Shown here piece by piece: positions 53,182 to 62,068 of a stretch of DNA of 64,000 nt. A program made the translations under genes and the position numbers. Position 1 is the stretch's first letter. The number at the start of each line of letters is the position of its first letter. Origin of the DNA: an uncultured Prevotellaceae bacterium (GTDB lineage Bacteria; Bacteroidota; Bacteroidia; Bacteroidales; Bacteroidaceae); the NCBI GenBank assembly GCA_902792685.1, contig CADBAP010000004.1, positions 1 to 64,000 on the forward strand, read 5' to 3'. Under the pieces are notes generated by a model. It had not been told where the DNA came from and made no database searches. It saw nothing but the letters and a program-made list of their open reading frames with translations.

Positions 53182-53484
53182 TTACCAACTTGCCTTCTTT
53201 ACGCCCGGAATCAAACCTGCAGAAGCCATCTCACGGAACTGGATACGTGAAAGACCGAATTGGCGAATGTATCCTTTAGGACGACCAGTAATCTTGCAAC
53301 GGTTGTGCAGACGGATGGGATTTGCATTCTTGGGGATAGCCTGCAACTTACGAGCTGCCTCGTAAGCCTCAGCGGGATCCTCAGCAGTAGCAATAACCTT
53401 CTTCAGTGCTGCACGCTTTTCAGCGTAACGGGCAACAAGCTTAGCGCGCTTTACCTCGCGGGCTTTCATTGATTCTTTTGCCAT
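53182..53484 (-). CDS. rpsN: ribosomal protein S14 (zinc-free type)
   Basis: 100 residues; [40 protein letters not shown]. Only one Cys, so it is the long zinc-independent form. Confidence 0.97.
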   Translation of the reverse strand: MAKESMKAREVKRAKLVARYAEKRAALKKVIATAEDPAEAYEAARKLQAIPKNANPIRLHNRCKITGRPKGYIRQFGLSRIQFREMASAGLIPGVKKASW

Positions 53485-53489
53485 ATCTC

Positions 53490-54044
53490 TTAATCGTTTT
53501 TAGCGTTCTTGAATGGAAGACCGAATTCCTTCAGCAGAGCAAAACCCTCCTCGTCTGTCTTGGCAGATGTTACAAAGGTAATGTTCATACCCTGAATCTT
53601 CTCGATGTTGTCAATGTTGATCTCAGGGAAGATAATCTGCTCCTGGATACCCAGTGTATAGTTACCGCGACCGTCGAACTTGCTCTCAATACCTTTGAAG
53701 TCACGGATACGTGGCAGAGCGATGCGAACGAGTTTCTCCAGGAACTCATACATACGCTCACGACGCAGTGTAACCATCACACCGATAGGCATCTTCTTAC
53801 GAAGTTTGAAGTTAGCGATATCCTTCTTTGAATAGGTTGCAACAGCTTTCTGGCCTGTGATGGCAGAAATTTCGTTGATTGCTACATCAATCAACTTCTT
53901 ATCCTGTGTTGCGTCACCGAGACCCTGGTTTACGACAATCTTCTTCAAGACGGGCACCTGCATCGCTGAAGAGTAATTGAACTTCTTCTGCAAAGCCGGA
54001 GCAATGGTCTCTTTGTACTGTTTCTTTAACTGTGCTGTATCCAT
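53490..54044 (-). CDS. rplE: ribosomal protein L5
   Basis: 184 residues; [37 protein letters not shown]. Start overlaps the rplX stop by one base (TAATG). Confidence 0.97.
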   Translation of the reverse strand: MDTAQLKKQYKETIAPALQKKFNYSSAMQVPVLKKIVVNQGLGDATQDKKLIDVAINEISAITGQKAVATYSKKDIANFKLRKKMPIGVMVTLRRERMYEFLEKLVRIALPRIRDFKGIESKFDGRGNYTLGIQEQIIFPEINIDNIEKIQGMNITFVTSAKTDEEGFALLKEFGLPFKNAKND

Positions 54045-54376
54045 TACTTAATCTCCTCTCCTGATTTTTTTGCGATGCGGATTACGTTCTTACCCTCGTG
54101 CTTGATAGAAACACGTGTAGGCTCACCGCTCTTCGGGTCTACCAACATCAAATTTGAGATATGAATTGGAGCCTCCTGCTTGATGATACCTCCCTGAGGA
54201 TTCTTAGCTGAAGGCTTTGCGCTCTTAGAGACGATATTTACGCCTTCTACGATCGCACGCTGCTCGTCAACAAGGACTTTGAGCACCTTGTGAGGAGTCT
54301 TGCCGGTAATCTTGTAATTGTCTTTGCCGGCAATCACAAGTACCATGTCACCTTTCTTAATATGTAACTTACTCAT
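54044..54376 (-). CDS. rplX: ribosomal protein L24
   Basis: 110 residues; KOW motif [20 protein letters not shown]. Confidence 0.97.
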   Translation of the reverse strand: MSKLHIKKGDMVLVIAGKDNYKITGKTPHKVLKVLVDEQRAIVEGVNIVSKSAKPSAKNPQGGIIKQEAPIHISNLMLVDPKSGEPTRVSIKHEGKNVIRIAKKSGEEIK

Positions 54377-54395
54377 TACTTTTCCTAATTATAAA

Positions 54396-54761
54396 TTAAA
54401 GAACCTCAGGTGCCAAAGAAACGACCTTCATGTTTACTGCACGAAGCTCACGAGCTACCGGCCCGAAGATACGGCTGCCGCGAAGCTCACCAGCATTGTT
54501 CAGCAATACACAAGCGTTATCGTCGAAACGGATATATGAACCGTCAGCACGACGAATTTCCTTCTTGGTACGTACAATCAAAGCCTTTGATACTGCACCC
54601 TTTTTCAATTCACTTGACGGGATGACGTTCTTGACTGCAACGACAATCACGTCACCGACACTTGCGTAACGGCGCTTGGTTCCACCGAGCACACGGATGC
54701 AAAGAGCCTCGCGTGCACCGCTGTTATCGCATACTGTAAGTCTTGATTCTGCTTGTATCAT
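54396..54761 (-). CDS. rplN: ribosomal protein L14
   Basis: 121 residues; [40 protein letters not shown]. Confidence 0.97.
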   Translation of the reverse strand: MIQAESRLTVCDNSGAREALCIRVLGGTKRRYASVGDVIVVAVKNVIPSSELKKGAVSKALIVRTKKEIRRADGSYIRFDDNACVLLNNAGELRGSRIFGPVARELRAVNMKVVSLAPEVL

Positions 54762-54763
54762 AA

Positions 54764-55030
54764 TTACTTAGCTTTTTCTACAATGTTTACTAATCTCCAT
54801 CTCTTTGTCTTAGAGAGAGGACGAGTTTCCATAATGAGGACAATATCACCTACATTAGCCTCATTCTTCTCATCATGAGCGTGGTACTTCTTTGTCTTCT
54901 GGACAAACTTACCATAAATCGGGTGCTTCTCCTTGAACTTAGCCGCAATAACAATGGTTTTATCCATTTTGTTGCTGATAACGACACCCTGTCTTACTTT
55001 TCTTAAATTTCTTGTTTCCATCTGGACCAT
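54764..55030 (-). CDS. rpsQ: ribosomal protein S17
   Basis: 88 residues; [35 protein letters not shown]. An ATG two codons downstream (METRNLRKV) is an equally possible start. Confidence 0.96.
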   Translation of the reverse strand: MVQMETRNLRKVRQGVVISNKMDKTIVIAAKFKEKHPIYGKFVQKTKKYHAHDEKNEANVGDIVLIMETRPLSKTKRWRLVNIVEKAK

Positions 55031-55032
55031 TG

Positions 55033-55227
55033 TTATTTATTAAGTTCTCTCTGACGAAGTTCTGTCTTCATACGAGCAATATCACGACGAGCAATCTTAA
55101 TCTGTGATGGATTCTCAAGCGGAGCAACCTGATGGTTCAGCTTCATCTGCTGAAGAGCTGTCTCAGCGTTCTCAATCTTCTCAACCAATTCCCTGGTATC
55201 GAGTTCTTTTACTTCATTCATCTTCAT
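55033..55227 (-). CDS. rpmC: ribosomal protein L29
   Basis: 64 residues; [20 protein letters not shown], helical hairpin ending ELRQRELNK. Confidence 0.96.
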   Translation of the reverse strand: MKMNEVKELDTRELVEKIENAETALQQMKLNHQVAPLENPSQIKIARRDIARMKTELRQRELNK

Positions 55228-55230
55228 AGC

Positions 55231-55659
55231 TTAAGCGTTTTTATCGTAATCACGTCTAACAACAAACTTTGTCTTTACAGGTAGCTTCTGAGCAGCGAGA
55301 CGAAGAGCCTCCTTAGCAACGTCAAAGCTTACACCTTCTACTTCAAAGAGGATGCGTCCCGGAGTAACCGGTGCCACCCATCCTGCGGGATCTCCCTTAC
55401 CCTTACCCATACGGACGTCTGCCGGTTTGCGGGTGATGGGTTTATCCGGGAAGATACGAATCCAGACCTGACCTTCACGGTTCATGCGGCGGTTTACTGC
55501 TACACGAGCGGCCTCAATCTGACGGCTGTCAATCCATTTTGCCTCAAGGGTCTTGATGCCGAATGAACCGAAAGCCAACTGTGTACCTCTGTGGGCGTTG
55601 CCTTTATTGCCACGTCCGTCTTGAGGTCTTCTATATTTTACTCTTTTTGGCTGTAACAT
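55231..55659 (-). CDS. rplP: ribosomal protein L16
   Basis: 142 residues; [55 protein letters not shown]. Confidence 0.97.
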   Translation of the reverse strand: MLQPKRVKYRRPQDGRGNKGNAHRGTQLAFGSFGIKTLEAKWIDSRQIEAARVAVNRRMNREGQVWIRIFPDKPITRKPADVRMGKGKGDPAGWVAPVTPGRILFEVEGVSFDVAKEALRLAAQKLPVKTKFVVRRDYDKNA

Positions 55660-55673
55660 GATAGCTTCTGATT

Positions 55674-56399
55674 TTAACGGTTATTGTTTCTCTTACGACC
55701 ACCTCTTCCAGGACGGGCATTTCCAGGACGACCGGAAGACTTCTCCTGAGCGAAGTTTGGAGCGAGGTCGCGCTTGCCATAGACTTCACCACGGCAAATC
55801 CAAACCTTGATACCCAGCAGACCAACCTTGGTCAGTGCCTCAGTCTGGCAGTAATCGATGTCTGCACGGAATGTATGCAGTGGTGTACGACCCTCCTTAT
55901 ACATTTCCTTACGTGCCATTTCAGCACCGTTCAGACGACCACAGATTTGAATTTTAACACCTTCGGCACCGGCACGCATTGTGTTGGCAATAGCCATCTT
56001 GATAGCACGGCGGTAAGCAATCTTACCCTCTATCTGGCGAGCGAGGTTATTACCTACGATTGTAGCATCGAGTTCCGGTTTCTTTACTTCGAAGATATTA
56101 ATCTGAATCTCCTTGTTATAGAGTTTCTTCAACTCTTCCTTCAGTTTGTCAACATCCTGACCACCTTTACCAATGACGATACCCGGACGGGCAGTGCAAA
56201 TAGTGATGGTAACCAGCTTCAGTGTACGCTCGATAACGATGCGGGAAACACTGGCCTTAGCCAGACGCTCGTTGAGGTACTTGCGGATTTTACGGTCTTC
56301 GACGATGTTATCACCGAAGTCCTTGCCACCAAACCAGTTGGAGTCCCAACCGCGGATGATACCCAGACGGTTGCTTATTGGATTAACTTTCTGTCCCAT
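55674..56399 (-). CDS. rpsC: ribosomal protein S3
   Basis: 241 residues; [22 protein letters not shown] motif [14 protein letters not shown], and a C-terminal Gly/Arg-rich tail ([19 protein letters not shown]). Confidence 0.97.
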   Translation of the reverse strand: MGQKVNPISNRLGIIRGWDSNWFGGKDFGDNIVEDRKIRKYLNERLAKASVSRIVIERTLKLVTITICTARPGIVIGKGGQDVDKLKEELKKLYNKEIQINIFEVKKPELDATIVGNNLARQIEGKIAYRRAIKMAIANTMRAGAEGVKIQICGRLNGAEMARKEMYKEGRTPLHTFRADIDYCQTEALTKVGLLGIKVWICRGEVYGKRDLAPNFAQEKSSGRPGNARPGRGGRKRNNNR

Positions 56400-56408
56400 C
56401 TTCTATTC

Positions 56409-56822
56409 TTATTTTTCATCATTATTAACGTCAGCCTTCGTATCAACGAAAAGCGTAACGTGGTTAGAACGCTTACGGATTCTATAACCGCGGCCTTGTG
56501 GTGCCGGACGCATACGCTTCATCGTAACGCCTTCGTCAACAAAAACCTTAGAGATGAAGAGTTCGCCCTCTTCAGCCTTGCGGTCATTTTTGGTCTCCCA
56601 GTTTGCGATAGCTGAGCGCAGAAGTTTCTCAACGTTAGCTGCAGCAGCCTTCTTTGAGAATCTCAGGACGCCGAGGGCACGGTTCACCTCCATACCACGA
56701 ATCATATCAACGACATAGCGCATCTTGCGTGGTGAAGAGGGACAGCCATTCAGCTTGGCAAAGTATAAGTTTTTCAGGGCTTCTTTTCTTTTTTCAGCCG
56801 CTATTCTTTTTCTTGCTCCCAT
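56409..56822 (-). CDS. rplV: ribosomal protein L22
   Basis: 137 residues; [40 protein letters not shown]. Confidence 0.96.
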   Translation of the reverse strand: MGARKRIAAEKRKEALKNLYFAKLNGCPSSPRKMRYVVDMIRGMEVNRALGVLRFSKKAAAANVEKLLRSAIANWETKNDRKAEEGELFISKVFVDEGVTMKRMRPAPQGRGYRIRKRSNHVTLFVDTKADVNNDEK

Positions 56823-56824
56823 TG

Positions 56825-56862
56825 TAAATTCTTAATTCTTAATTCTAAATTTTTAATTTCCC
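56825..56862. repeat. AATTAAG heptads in the rpsS-rplV spacer
   Basis: The minus strand reads GAATTAAGAATTAAGAATTT in the 46-bp spacer, the same heptad family as in the repeats flanking the radical SAM cassette, but without the hairpin head. Confidence 0.6.
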
Positions 56863-56868
56863 CTGGGA

Positions 56869-57135
56869 TTACTTACGGTTACCTGCATGGCCGCCGAAAC
56901 GACGTGTAGGAGAGAACTCACCGAGCTTGTGTCCTACCATGTTTTCAGTAATGTAAACAGGGATAAATTTATTACCGTTATGAACTGCAACAGTGTGTCC
57001 CACGAAATCAGGGGAAATCATTGATGCTCTGGCCCACGTCTTCACGACAGTCTTCTTACCACTCTCATTCATTGCGAGAATCTTTTTCTCGAGTGATACG
57101 TTGATATATGGACCTTTTTTTAATGAACGACTCAT
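56869..57135 (-). CDS. rpsS: ribosomal protein S19
   Basis: 88 residues; [40 protein letters not shown]. Confidence 0.97.
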   Translation of the reverse strand: MSRSLKKGPYINVSLEKKILAMNESGKKTVVKTWARASMISPDFVGHTVAVHNGNKFIPVYITENMVGHKLGEFSPTRRFGGHAGNRK

Positions 57136-57156
57136 AATTTACTCTAATTAACTTGA

Positions 57157-57943
57157 TTACTTCTTGTTAGCTCTTTCAATGATATACTTGTTTGAAAGCT
57201 TCTTAGGTGCACGAGTCTTAAGACCCTTAGCGTACAAGCCCTTGCGTGAACGTGGGTGACCTCCAGACTGACGTCCTTCACCACCACCCATCGGGTGATC
57301 ATGCGGGTTCATAACAACACCACGGTTGTGTGGGCGACGACCCATGGTCAGAGTTACCAACACTACCTACAGTAGCTTTACAAGCGCTCAACACTTTACG
57401 TGTCTCACCTGAAGGGAGCTTAATCACACAATAACTGCCCTCACGAGAAGTCAACTGAGCAAAATTACCAGCCGAACGAACGAGCAACGCACCCTGACCT
57501 GGACGCAATTCAATGTTGTGAATTACAGTACCGACAGGAATGTTAGCCAAAGGAAGTGCATTACCTACCTCAGGTGCAGCCTCTGCACCAGACATCAGTG
57601 TTGCACCTACCTGCAGTCCGTTAGGAGCAATAATGTAACGTTTTTCACCATCAGCGTAGTACAACAGAGCGATGCGAGCCGAACGGTTCGGATCATACTC
57701 AATTGTCTTTACTACAGCTGGAACACCATCTTTCTCACGTTTGAAGTCGATAAGACGATACTTTCTCTTGTGGCCGCCACCCATGTAGCGAACGGTCATC
57801 TTACCGGTGTTATTACGACCACCAGTAGAGCGTTTACCGTAAACGAGAGACTTCTCTGGCACGGATGCAGTAATATCCTCGAACGTGCCAATAACCTTGT
57901 GTCTTTGTCCCGGAGTTACCGGTTTTAATTTACGTACTGCCAT
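57157..57943 (-). pseudogene. rplB: ribosomal protein L2, disrupted by an apparent 41-nt deletion
   Basis: The first part (57943 to about 57344) encodes L2 residues 1-200 up to the conserved GSVGNSDH, then leaves the family ([10 protein letters not shown]) and stops at 57299. The second part continues in the -1 neighbouring frame from [13 protein letters not shown] at 57342 to the normal end ERANKK at 57157. Between SDH and GRRP the family has about 14 residues (in Bacteroides GLESSGKAGRSRW plus one); here one base remains. 787 nt plus 41 nt is 828, or 276 codons, the normal L2 length. L2 is essential for peptidyl transferase assembly, so a sequence or assembly error is the likeliest reason; a true lesion or a second copy elsewhere would be exceptional. 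Confidence 0.88.
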
Positions 57944-57949
57944 TTTATA

Positions 57950-58303
57950 TTAAATATTGCTATAAATATCAATTGTATCGCCCTCTTTCAAGGTAACGAT
58001 AGCCTTCTTGAACGCATTCTTATGACCTTTCACCAGACCAGCGCGGGTCCAGCGACTCTGACGTTTGCCAGCATAACGAATAGTGTTCACACCAATCACT
58101 GTCACATTGTACAGCTCTTCTACCTCTTTCTTAATTTCGAGCTTGTTTGCCTCAGGCTTTACGATGAAACCGTACTTCGGAGTTGCCTTCTTGGTACGCT
58201 CCTCGCCCTTCTTGCTCTTTACCTTATAGGTTCTGTCCTCAGAAGACTGGTCTGTAATCTTGGTCATCTTCTCGGTGACCAATGGTTTAATGATAAATGC
58301 CAT
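57950..58303 (-). CDS. rplW: ribosomal protein L23 with internal insertion
   Basis: 117 residues, about 20 longer than most L23. MAFIIKPLVTEKMTKITDQS starts the family; a Lys/Glu-rich stretch (RTYKVKSKKGEERTKKATPK) is inserted before YGFIVKPEANKLEIKKEVEE. Ends with GDTIDIYSNI. Confidence 0.94.
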   Translation of the reverse strand: MAFIIKPLVTEKMTKITDQSSEDRTYKVKSKKGEERTKKATPKYGFIVKPEANKLEIKKEVEELYNVTVIGVNTIRYAGKRQSRWTRAGLVKGHKNAFKKAIVTLKEGDTIDIYSNI

Positions 58304-58319
58304 ATCTTATGTCTCCTTT

Positions 58320-58949
58320 TTACTTGTTTAAGACAGCATCAATAGCCTTCAGGGAGTTTTCAGTCACAACAAGTACATCTGCATTCAATACTTTGTAGGA
58401 ATTGAGTGCCGATGCTGTCATAACTTCTGCCTTCTGGAGGTTACGAGCCGACAAATATACATTTTTATTTACTTCTGGCAAAAGCAAGAGAACCTTCTTA
58501 CCATCGACTTTAAGATTTTTAGCAATATTTACAAAATCTTTAGTCTTTGGTGCTTCCATCGTGAAGTCTTCAACAACAACAAGTGCGTTCTCCTGTACCT
58601 TATAGGACAATGCAGACTTACGAGCAAGTACTTTTACCTTTTTATTCAGTTTGAATCCATAGTCACGTGGTTTCGGACCGAACACGCGGCCACCACCTTT
58701 GAGCAATGGTGAGTTGATATCACCGTGACGAGCACCGCCACCACCTTTCTGACGACCTAACTTACGTGTAGAACCAGCATGTTCACTTCTCTCCTTTGCC
58801 TTTGCGGTTCCCTGACGCTGATTGGCGAGGTACTGCTTTACGTCCAGGTAAAGTACGTGATCGTTAGGCTCAATTCCGAAGATCGATTCGTTTAACGTAA
58901 CCTTTCTTCCGGTCTCCTGACCTTTGATATCTAATACGTTAATATCCAT
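58320..58949 (-). CDS. rplD: ribosomal protein L4
   Basis: 209 residues; [41 protein letters not shown]4 autoregulates the S10 operon in enterobacteria. One-base overlap with rplC. Confidence 0.97.
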   Translation of the reverse strand: MDINVLDIKGQETGRKVTLNESIFGIEPNDHVLYLDVKQYLANQRQGTAKAKERSEHAGSTRKLGRQKGGGGARHGDINSPLLKGGGRVFGPKPRDYGFKLNKKVKVLARKSALSYKVQENALVVVEDFTMEAPKTKDFVNIAKNLKVDGKKVLLLLPEVNKNVYLSARNLQKAEVMTASALNSYKVLNADVLVVTENSLKAIDAVLNK

Positions 58950-59563
58950 TACTTGTTAATTATTACGGTTGAACCATTACAACCAGCCACACTACCCTTC
59001 ACGAGAAGAAGATTGTGCTCTGGAATTACCTTTAACACTCTGAGGTTCTGAGTTGTCACTCTGTCGCCTCCCATCTGGCCACCCATGCGCATTCCTTTGA
59101 ACACTTTGGCTGGGTAAGAACAAGCACCAATAGATCCCGGCTTACGAGCACGGTCATCCTGACCATGAGTAGCCTGACCTACACCACCGAATCCGTGACG
59201 CTTCATAACGCCCTGGAAACCCTTACCTTTAGAGGTGCCGACAACGTCAACGAAGTCTGCATCTGCAAAGATGTCAACAGTGATGGTGTCTCCGAGGTTG
59301 TATTCCTCGTCAAACTTGAACTCGGCCAAGTGGCGCTTCGGCGTTGTGCCAGCTTTCTTGAACACACCCATCATAGGTTTTGTCGTGTTCTTTTCTTTTG
59401 CCTCGCCAAAACCGAGCTGAACAGCTTTGTAGCCATCCTTCTCAATGTTTTTGACCTGTGTCACAACGCAAGGACCAGCTTCGATAACAGTGCACGGTAC
59501 ATTCTTACCGTCGGCACTGAAAACGGATGTCATTCCGATTTTCTTTCCTAATAATCCTGGCAT
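58949..59563 (-). CDS. rplC: ribosomal protein L3
   Basis: 204 residues; [40 protein letters not shown]. It is the first gene of its transcript here, because a transporter gene separates it from rpsJ. Confidence 0.97.
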   Translation of the reverse strand: MPGLLGKKIGMTSVFSADGKNVPCTVIEAGPCVVTQVKNIEKDGYKAVQLGFGEAKEKNTTKPMMGVFKKAGTTPKRHLAEFKFDEEYNLGDTITVDIFADADFVDVVGTSKGKGFQGVMKRHGFGGVGQATHGQDDRARKPGSIGACSYPAKVFKGMRMGGQMGGDRVTTQNLRVLKVIPEHNLLLVKGSVAGCNGSTVIINK

Positions 59564-59605
59564 TTCAGTTTAAAATTTAAATAATAATGTGAATTTATTT
59601 TTGTT

Positions 59606-59657
59606 TCTTTTCAAGTGTCATCTTGCTTTTTTGAAGCCACAAAAACACTCGAAAAGA
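59606..59657 (-). promoter_or_regulatory. long-range hairpin in the rplC leader
   Basis: TCTTTTCAAGTGT (59606-59618) and ACACTCGAAAAGA (59645-59657) pair over 13 bp with one mismatch or wobble around a 26-nt loop. It lies in the roughly 180-nt untranslated leader of rplC and could be a ribosomal-protein autoregulatory element. No similarity to the E. coli S10 leader was sought. Confidence 0.45.
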
Positions 59658-59748
59658 GACTTTCACTACTTCTAAACTGAAGGCTAAGTTACTCTTTTTC
59701 AGTGTATTGATAGCTTTCAAGCCAGCGCAATACGCACTTTAGCGGGTG

Positions 59749-59756
59749 CAAAGGTA
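59749..59756 (-). promoter_or_regulatory. -7 box for the rplC operon
   Basis: Minus strand TACCTTTG right after the transporter terminator; predicted start near 59742, leader about 180 nt. The -33 region has only a partial TTTG. Confidence 0.6.
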
Positions 59757-59768
59757 TATAAATAAGGT

Positions 59769-59796
59769 GAGACACACAACATCTGCTGCGTGTCTC
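59769..59796 (-). terminator. hairpin terminator after the transporter gene
   Basis: Minus strand GAGACACGCAGCA and TGTTGTGTGTCTC (59796-59769) form 13 pairs including two wobbles with a short loop, followed by CCTTATTTATA. It lies 46 bp after the transporter stop and just before the rplC -7 box. Confidence 0.65.
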
Positions 59797-59842
59797 ATCC
59801 GTATTTTTAAGTTTTTTTATGATTTGTATTATTCTTTTTTCA

Positions 59843-61408
59843 TTAACATCCCATAATCAGTTTAACAAGATACAGGACAAGCGGCAAGGTGATGAGGAAT
59901 ACACCAATGATATCGAGGATAACGCCGGCTTTGATCATCTTGGTGATGGGAATGTAACCAGAAGCATAGACAATCGCATTCGGCGGTGTCGATACTGGCA
60001 ACATGAATGCCAACGATGTACAGAGTGCCATGATGACGCAGACGGGAACAGGACTGAAGTCCAGCGAGGCTGCCGTAGCGATGGCGATGGGTCCCATGAG
60101 GTTGGCCACAGCCGTGTTGGAGGTAAGCTCCGAGAGGAGTAGTGAGGATACTGCGAATACCACCAGGAATACCACCTCTGACGGACTTCCGCCCATCATA
60201 CTTGTTAGCGACTCACCAATCCAATCCGACAGGCCTGTAGAGAATACCATTCCACCAATAGCCAGTCCACCGCCGAAGAGCAACAGGGTGCCCCACTCGA
60301 TTCCTTCCACACCTTCTTTCCAATTCAGGGTCATCACACCTTTCTTTGCGTTGACGGGCATCAGGAACATCAACAAAGCACCAACCATTGCTGCTACAGC
60401 TTCCGGACAGTATTTGTTGTAGGTCTTCACCGCTTCCGGACTAATCAGATCGGGTGCAATATTCTGAATGGCACTGAGAATGCCTGGAAGTACCCACAGC
60501 GTGACAGCTACGATGAAAGCAATCAGCGTATTCTTCTGCGCACGGGTCCACTTACCCAAACCCTTCACGCGCTCCTGAATAAACTCCTGTGCACCTTCAA
60601 TATGCTTCACATCAGCTGGGAACATCTTCTGCAGCACGAAATAGGTCACGATGAAGTACAGCACCATCGCTGCGAAGCCCCAGATCATCCAGTTGAAGAA
60701 GGTAATCTGCGGTGCATCGGGTGCCAACTCACGAATGAAACCTATCATAATAATATTAGGAGGCGTTCCGATAGGCGTCAGCACACCACCGATGGAACAA
60801 GCGTATGCGGTCATCAACATCAGACCGGTCGCATATTTATACTTCTTCAAATCTATCTCCTTACCATTAGCCGCCAGCATCTCACGTATAGCCTCCAGCA
60901 AGCCGATGGCAATGGGGAACATCATCGCAGCAGTTGCCGTATTGCTGATCCAGCCCGAACAAAGCATACATGCCAAACCGATAGCCAAAAAGATACGACG
61001 TGGCGAGTCACCCACCCATTTCATCGACATGATACCGTAAGCAATGCGCTTGTCCAGACCATTTACCATCATGGCTTTTGCAATCAGGAATCCACCCATG
61101 AACAAGAAAATCATCGGACTGGCAAAAGCAGAATAGGCATCTTTCGCCGAAACAACACCTAAGATGACGCAGAGCGTCGGACCTATCAGCGAGGTAACAG
61201 GAATGGGTACTGGCTCACATATCCACCAGAATGCTACTAACGTCACGATTGCCAACAGCTTGTGTGCAGCCGGATTATCCATCAGTCCTGGAATCGGCGC
61301 AAAATATACCAGAATGGCACAAATTGGTCCCATGATGGCACCGAAGATATGGCGTTTACGATCAAATGAGGCTTCTCTCGCTGTAATAGATTGTTTGACT
61401 TTTCCCAT
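59843..61408 (-). CDS. DASS/SLC13-family anion transporter
   Basis: A 521-residue inner-membrane permease with 11-13 helices. Family features: CEPVPIPVTSLIGPTL, the first SNT-type motif GWISNTATAAMMFPIA, TPIGTPPNIIMIG, and the second repeat SELTSNTAVANLMGPIA with MLPVSTPPNAIVY. These Na-binding Ser-Asn-Thr motifs mark sodium-coupled di/tricarboxylate or sulfate symporters; the substrate is not decidable. ATG 61408 (MGKVKQSITAREASF) is preferred, because the longer frame from 61459 starts inside the -7 box. It is inserted between rpsJ and rplC with its own promoter and terminator. Confidence 0.9.
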   Translation of the reverse strand: MGKVKQSITAREASFDRKRHIFGAIMGPICAILVYFAPIPGLMDNPAAHKLLAIVTLVAFWWICEPVPIPVTSLIGPTLCVILGVVSAKDAYSAFASPMIFLFMGGFLIAKAMMVNGLDKRIAYGIMSMKWVGDSPRRIFLAIGLACMLCSGWISNTATAAMMFPIAIGLLEAIREMLAANGKEIDLKKYKYATGLMLMTAYACSIGGVLTPIGTPPNIIMIGFIRELAPDAPQITFFNWMIWGFAAMVLYFIVTYFVLQKMFPADVKHIEGAQEFIQERVKGLGKWTRAQKNTLIAFIVAVTLWVLPGILSAIQNIAPDLISPEAVKTYNKYCPEAVAAMVGALLMFLMPVNAKKGVMTLNWKEGVEGIEWGTLLLFGGGLAIGGMVFSTGLSDWIGESLTSMMGGSPSEVVFLVVFAVSSLLLSELTSNTAVANLMGPIAIATAASLDFSPVPVCVIMALCTSLAFMLPVSTPPNAIVYASGYIPITKMIKAGVILDIIGVFLITLPLVLYLVKLIMGC

Positions 61409-61456
61409 AAGATAGTTGATTAATAGGTTTTTATATATAAGGTAATAAATTATTTG

Positions 61457-61488
61457 CAAAAATAATTCCTTTCTTGCAATCTGCCAAA
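61457..61488 (-). promoter_or_regulatory. Bacteroidota promoter for the DASS transporter
   Basis: Minus strand TTTG (61488-61485), 20-bp spacer, TATTTTTG (61464-61457). Leader about 40 nt to the ATG at 61408. Confidence 0.75.
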
Positions 61489-61525
61489 TATTTAAAAGAA
61501 AAAATGTTGTTTTTCTTAGAAGAGT

Positions 61526-61561
61526 TATAGGACAGCCTAGGAATTCCTAGGACCTCCTATG
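61526..61561. repeat. CCTAGG decamer array, locus 4 (four units)
   Basis: TATAGG, CCTAGG, CCTAGG and CCTATG follow with 10-bp spacing (61526, 61536, 61546, 61556) between the rpsJ terminator and the transporter promoter. The outer units are decayed. Confidence 0.8.
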
Positions 61562-61564
61562 AAT

Positions 61565-61597
61565 AAAAAAAAGAGGGCAAGCCTGTTTAGGCTTGCC
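61565..61597 (-). terminator. strong intrinsic terminator after rpsJ
   Basis: Minus strand GGCAAGCCT, loop AAAC, AGGCTTGCC (61597-61576), a perfect 9-bp stem, followed by CTC and T8 (61572-61565). It ends transcription of fusA-rpsJ before the transporter. Confidence 0.92.
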
Positions 61598-61622
61598 TTC
61601 GTCATTATAAGATTTCAAACGA

Positions 61623-61928
61623 TTACACCTTGATTTCAACCTCTACACCACTGGGGAGTTCGAGCTTCATCAGTGCGTCAACAGTCTTGGCGGTAGAGCT
61701 GTAGATGTCAATCAGACGCTTGAAGTCTGAGAGCTGGAACTGCTCACGTGCCTTCTTGTTAACGAAGGTAGAACGGTTTACTGTAAAGATACGCTTGTGT
61801 GTCGGCAGGGGGATAGGACCGCTAACGATAGCACCTGTAGCCTTTACTGCCTTCACGATTTTCTCTGCTGACTTGTCAACCAATTTGTGGTCGTATGACT
61901 TCAGCTTGATACGAATTTTCTGACTCAT
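61623..61928 (-). CDS. rpsJ: ribosomal protein S10
   Basis: 101 residues; [40 protein letters not shown]. Also the NusG-binding transcription factor NusE. Last gene of its transcript here. Confidence 0.97.
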   Translation of the reverse strand: MSQKIRIKLKSYDHKLVDKSAEKIVKAVKATGAIVSGPIPLPTHKRIFTVNRSTFVNKKAREQFQLSDFKRLIDIYSSTAKTVDALMKLELPSGVEVEIKV

Positions 61929-61941
61929 AAATCTAATTTTA

Positions 61942-62064
61942 CAATTTAACTATTTTACTATTTTACTATTTTACGCAGCTAAAGAGTCATTTGCTCAACT
62001 GCGTTATTTGAATCACTATCCGACAACTCAACTGCAAAAGTCAAATTGTCAAATAGTGAAATTG
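61942..62064. repeat. 8-bp tandem repeat and inverted repeats in the fusA-rpsJ spacer
   Basis: CTATTTTA is repeated three times (61950-61973). CAATTTAACTATTT (61942-61955) and AAATAGTGAAATTG (62051-62064) are inverted with one mismatch, and CGCAG (61974-61978)/CTGCG flank a smaller hairpin. The whole 140-bp spacer could fold back on itself. Confidence 0.6.
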
Positions 62065-62068
62065 TCAA

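Noticed and set aside
60602..61162. plus-strand 186-residue frame opposite the DASS gene
   Set aside because: His/Arg/Thr-rich antisense shadow of a well-supported membrane protein gene.
61409..61459. upstream start for the DASS transporter
   Set aside because: The start codon overlaps the -7 box at 61457-61464, so it would not be transcribed.
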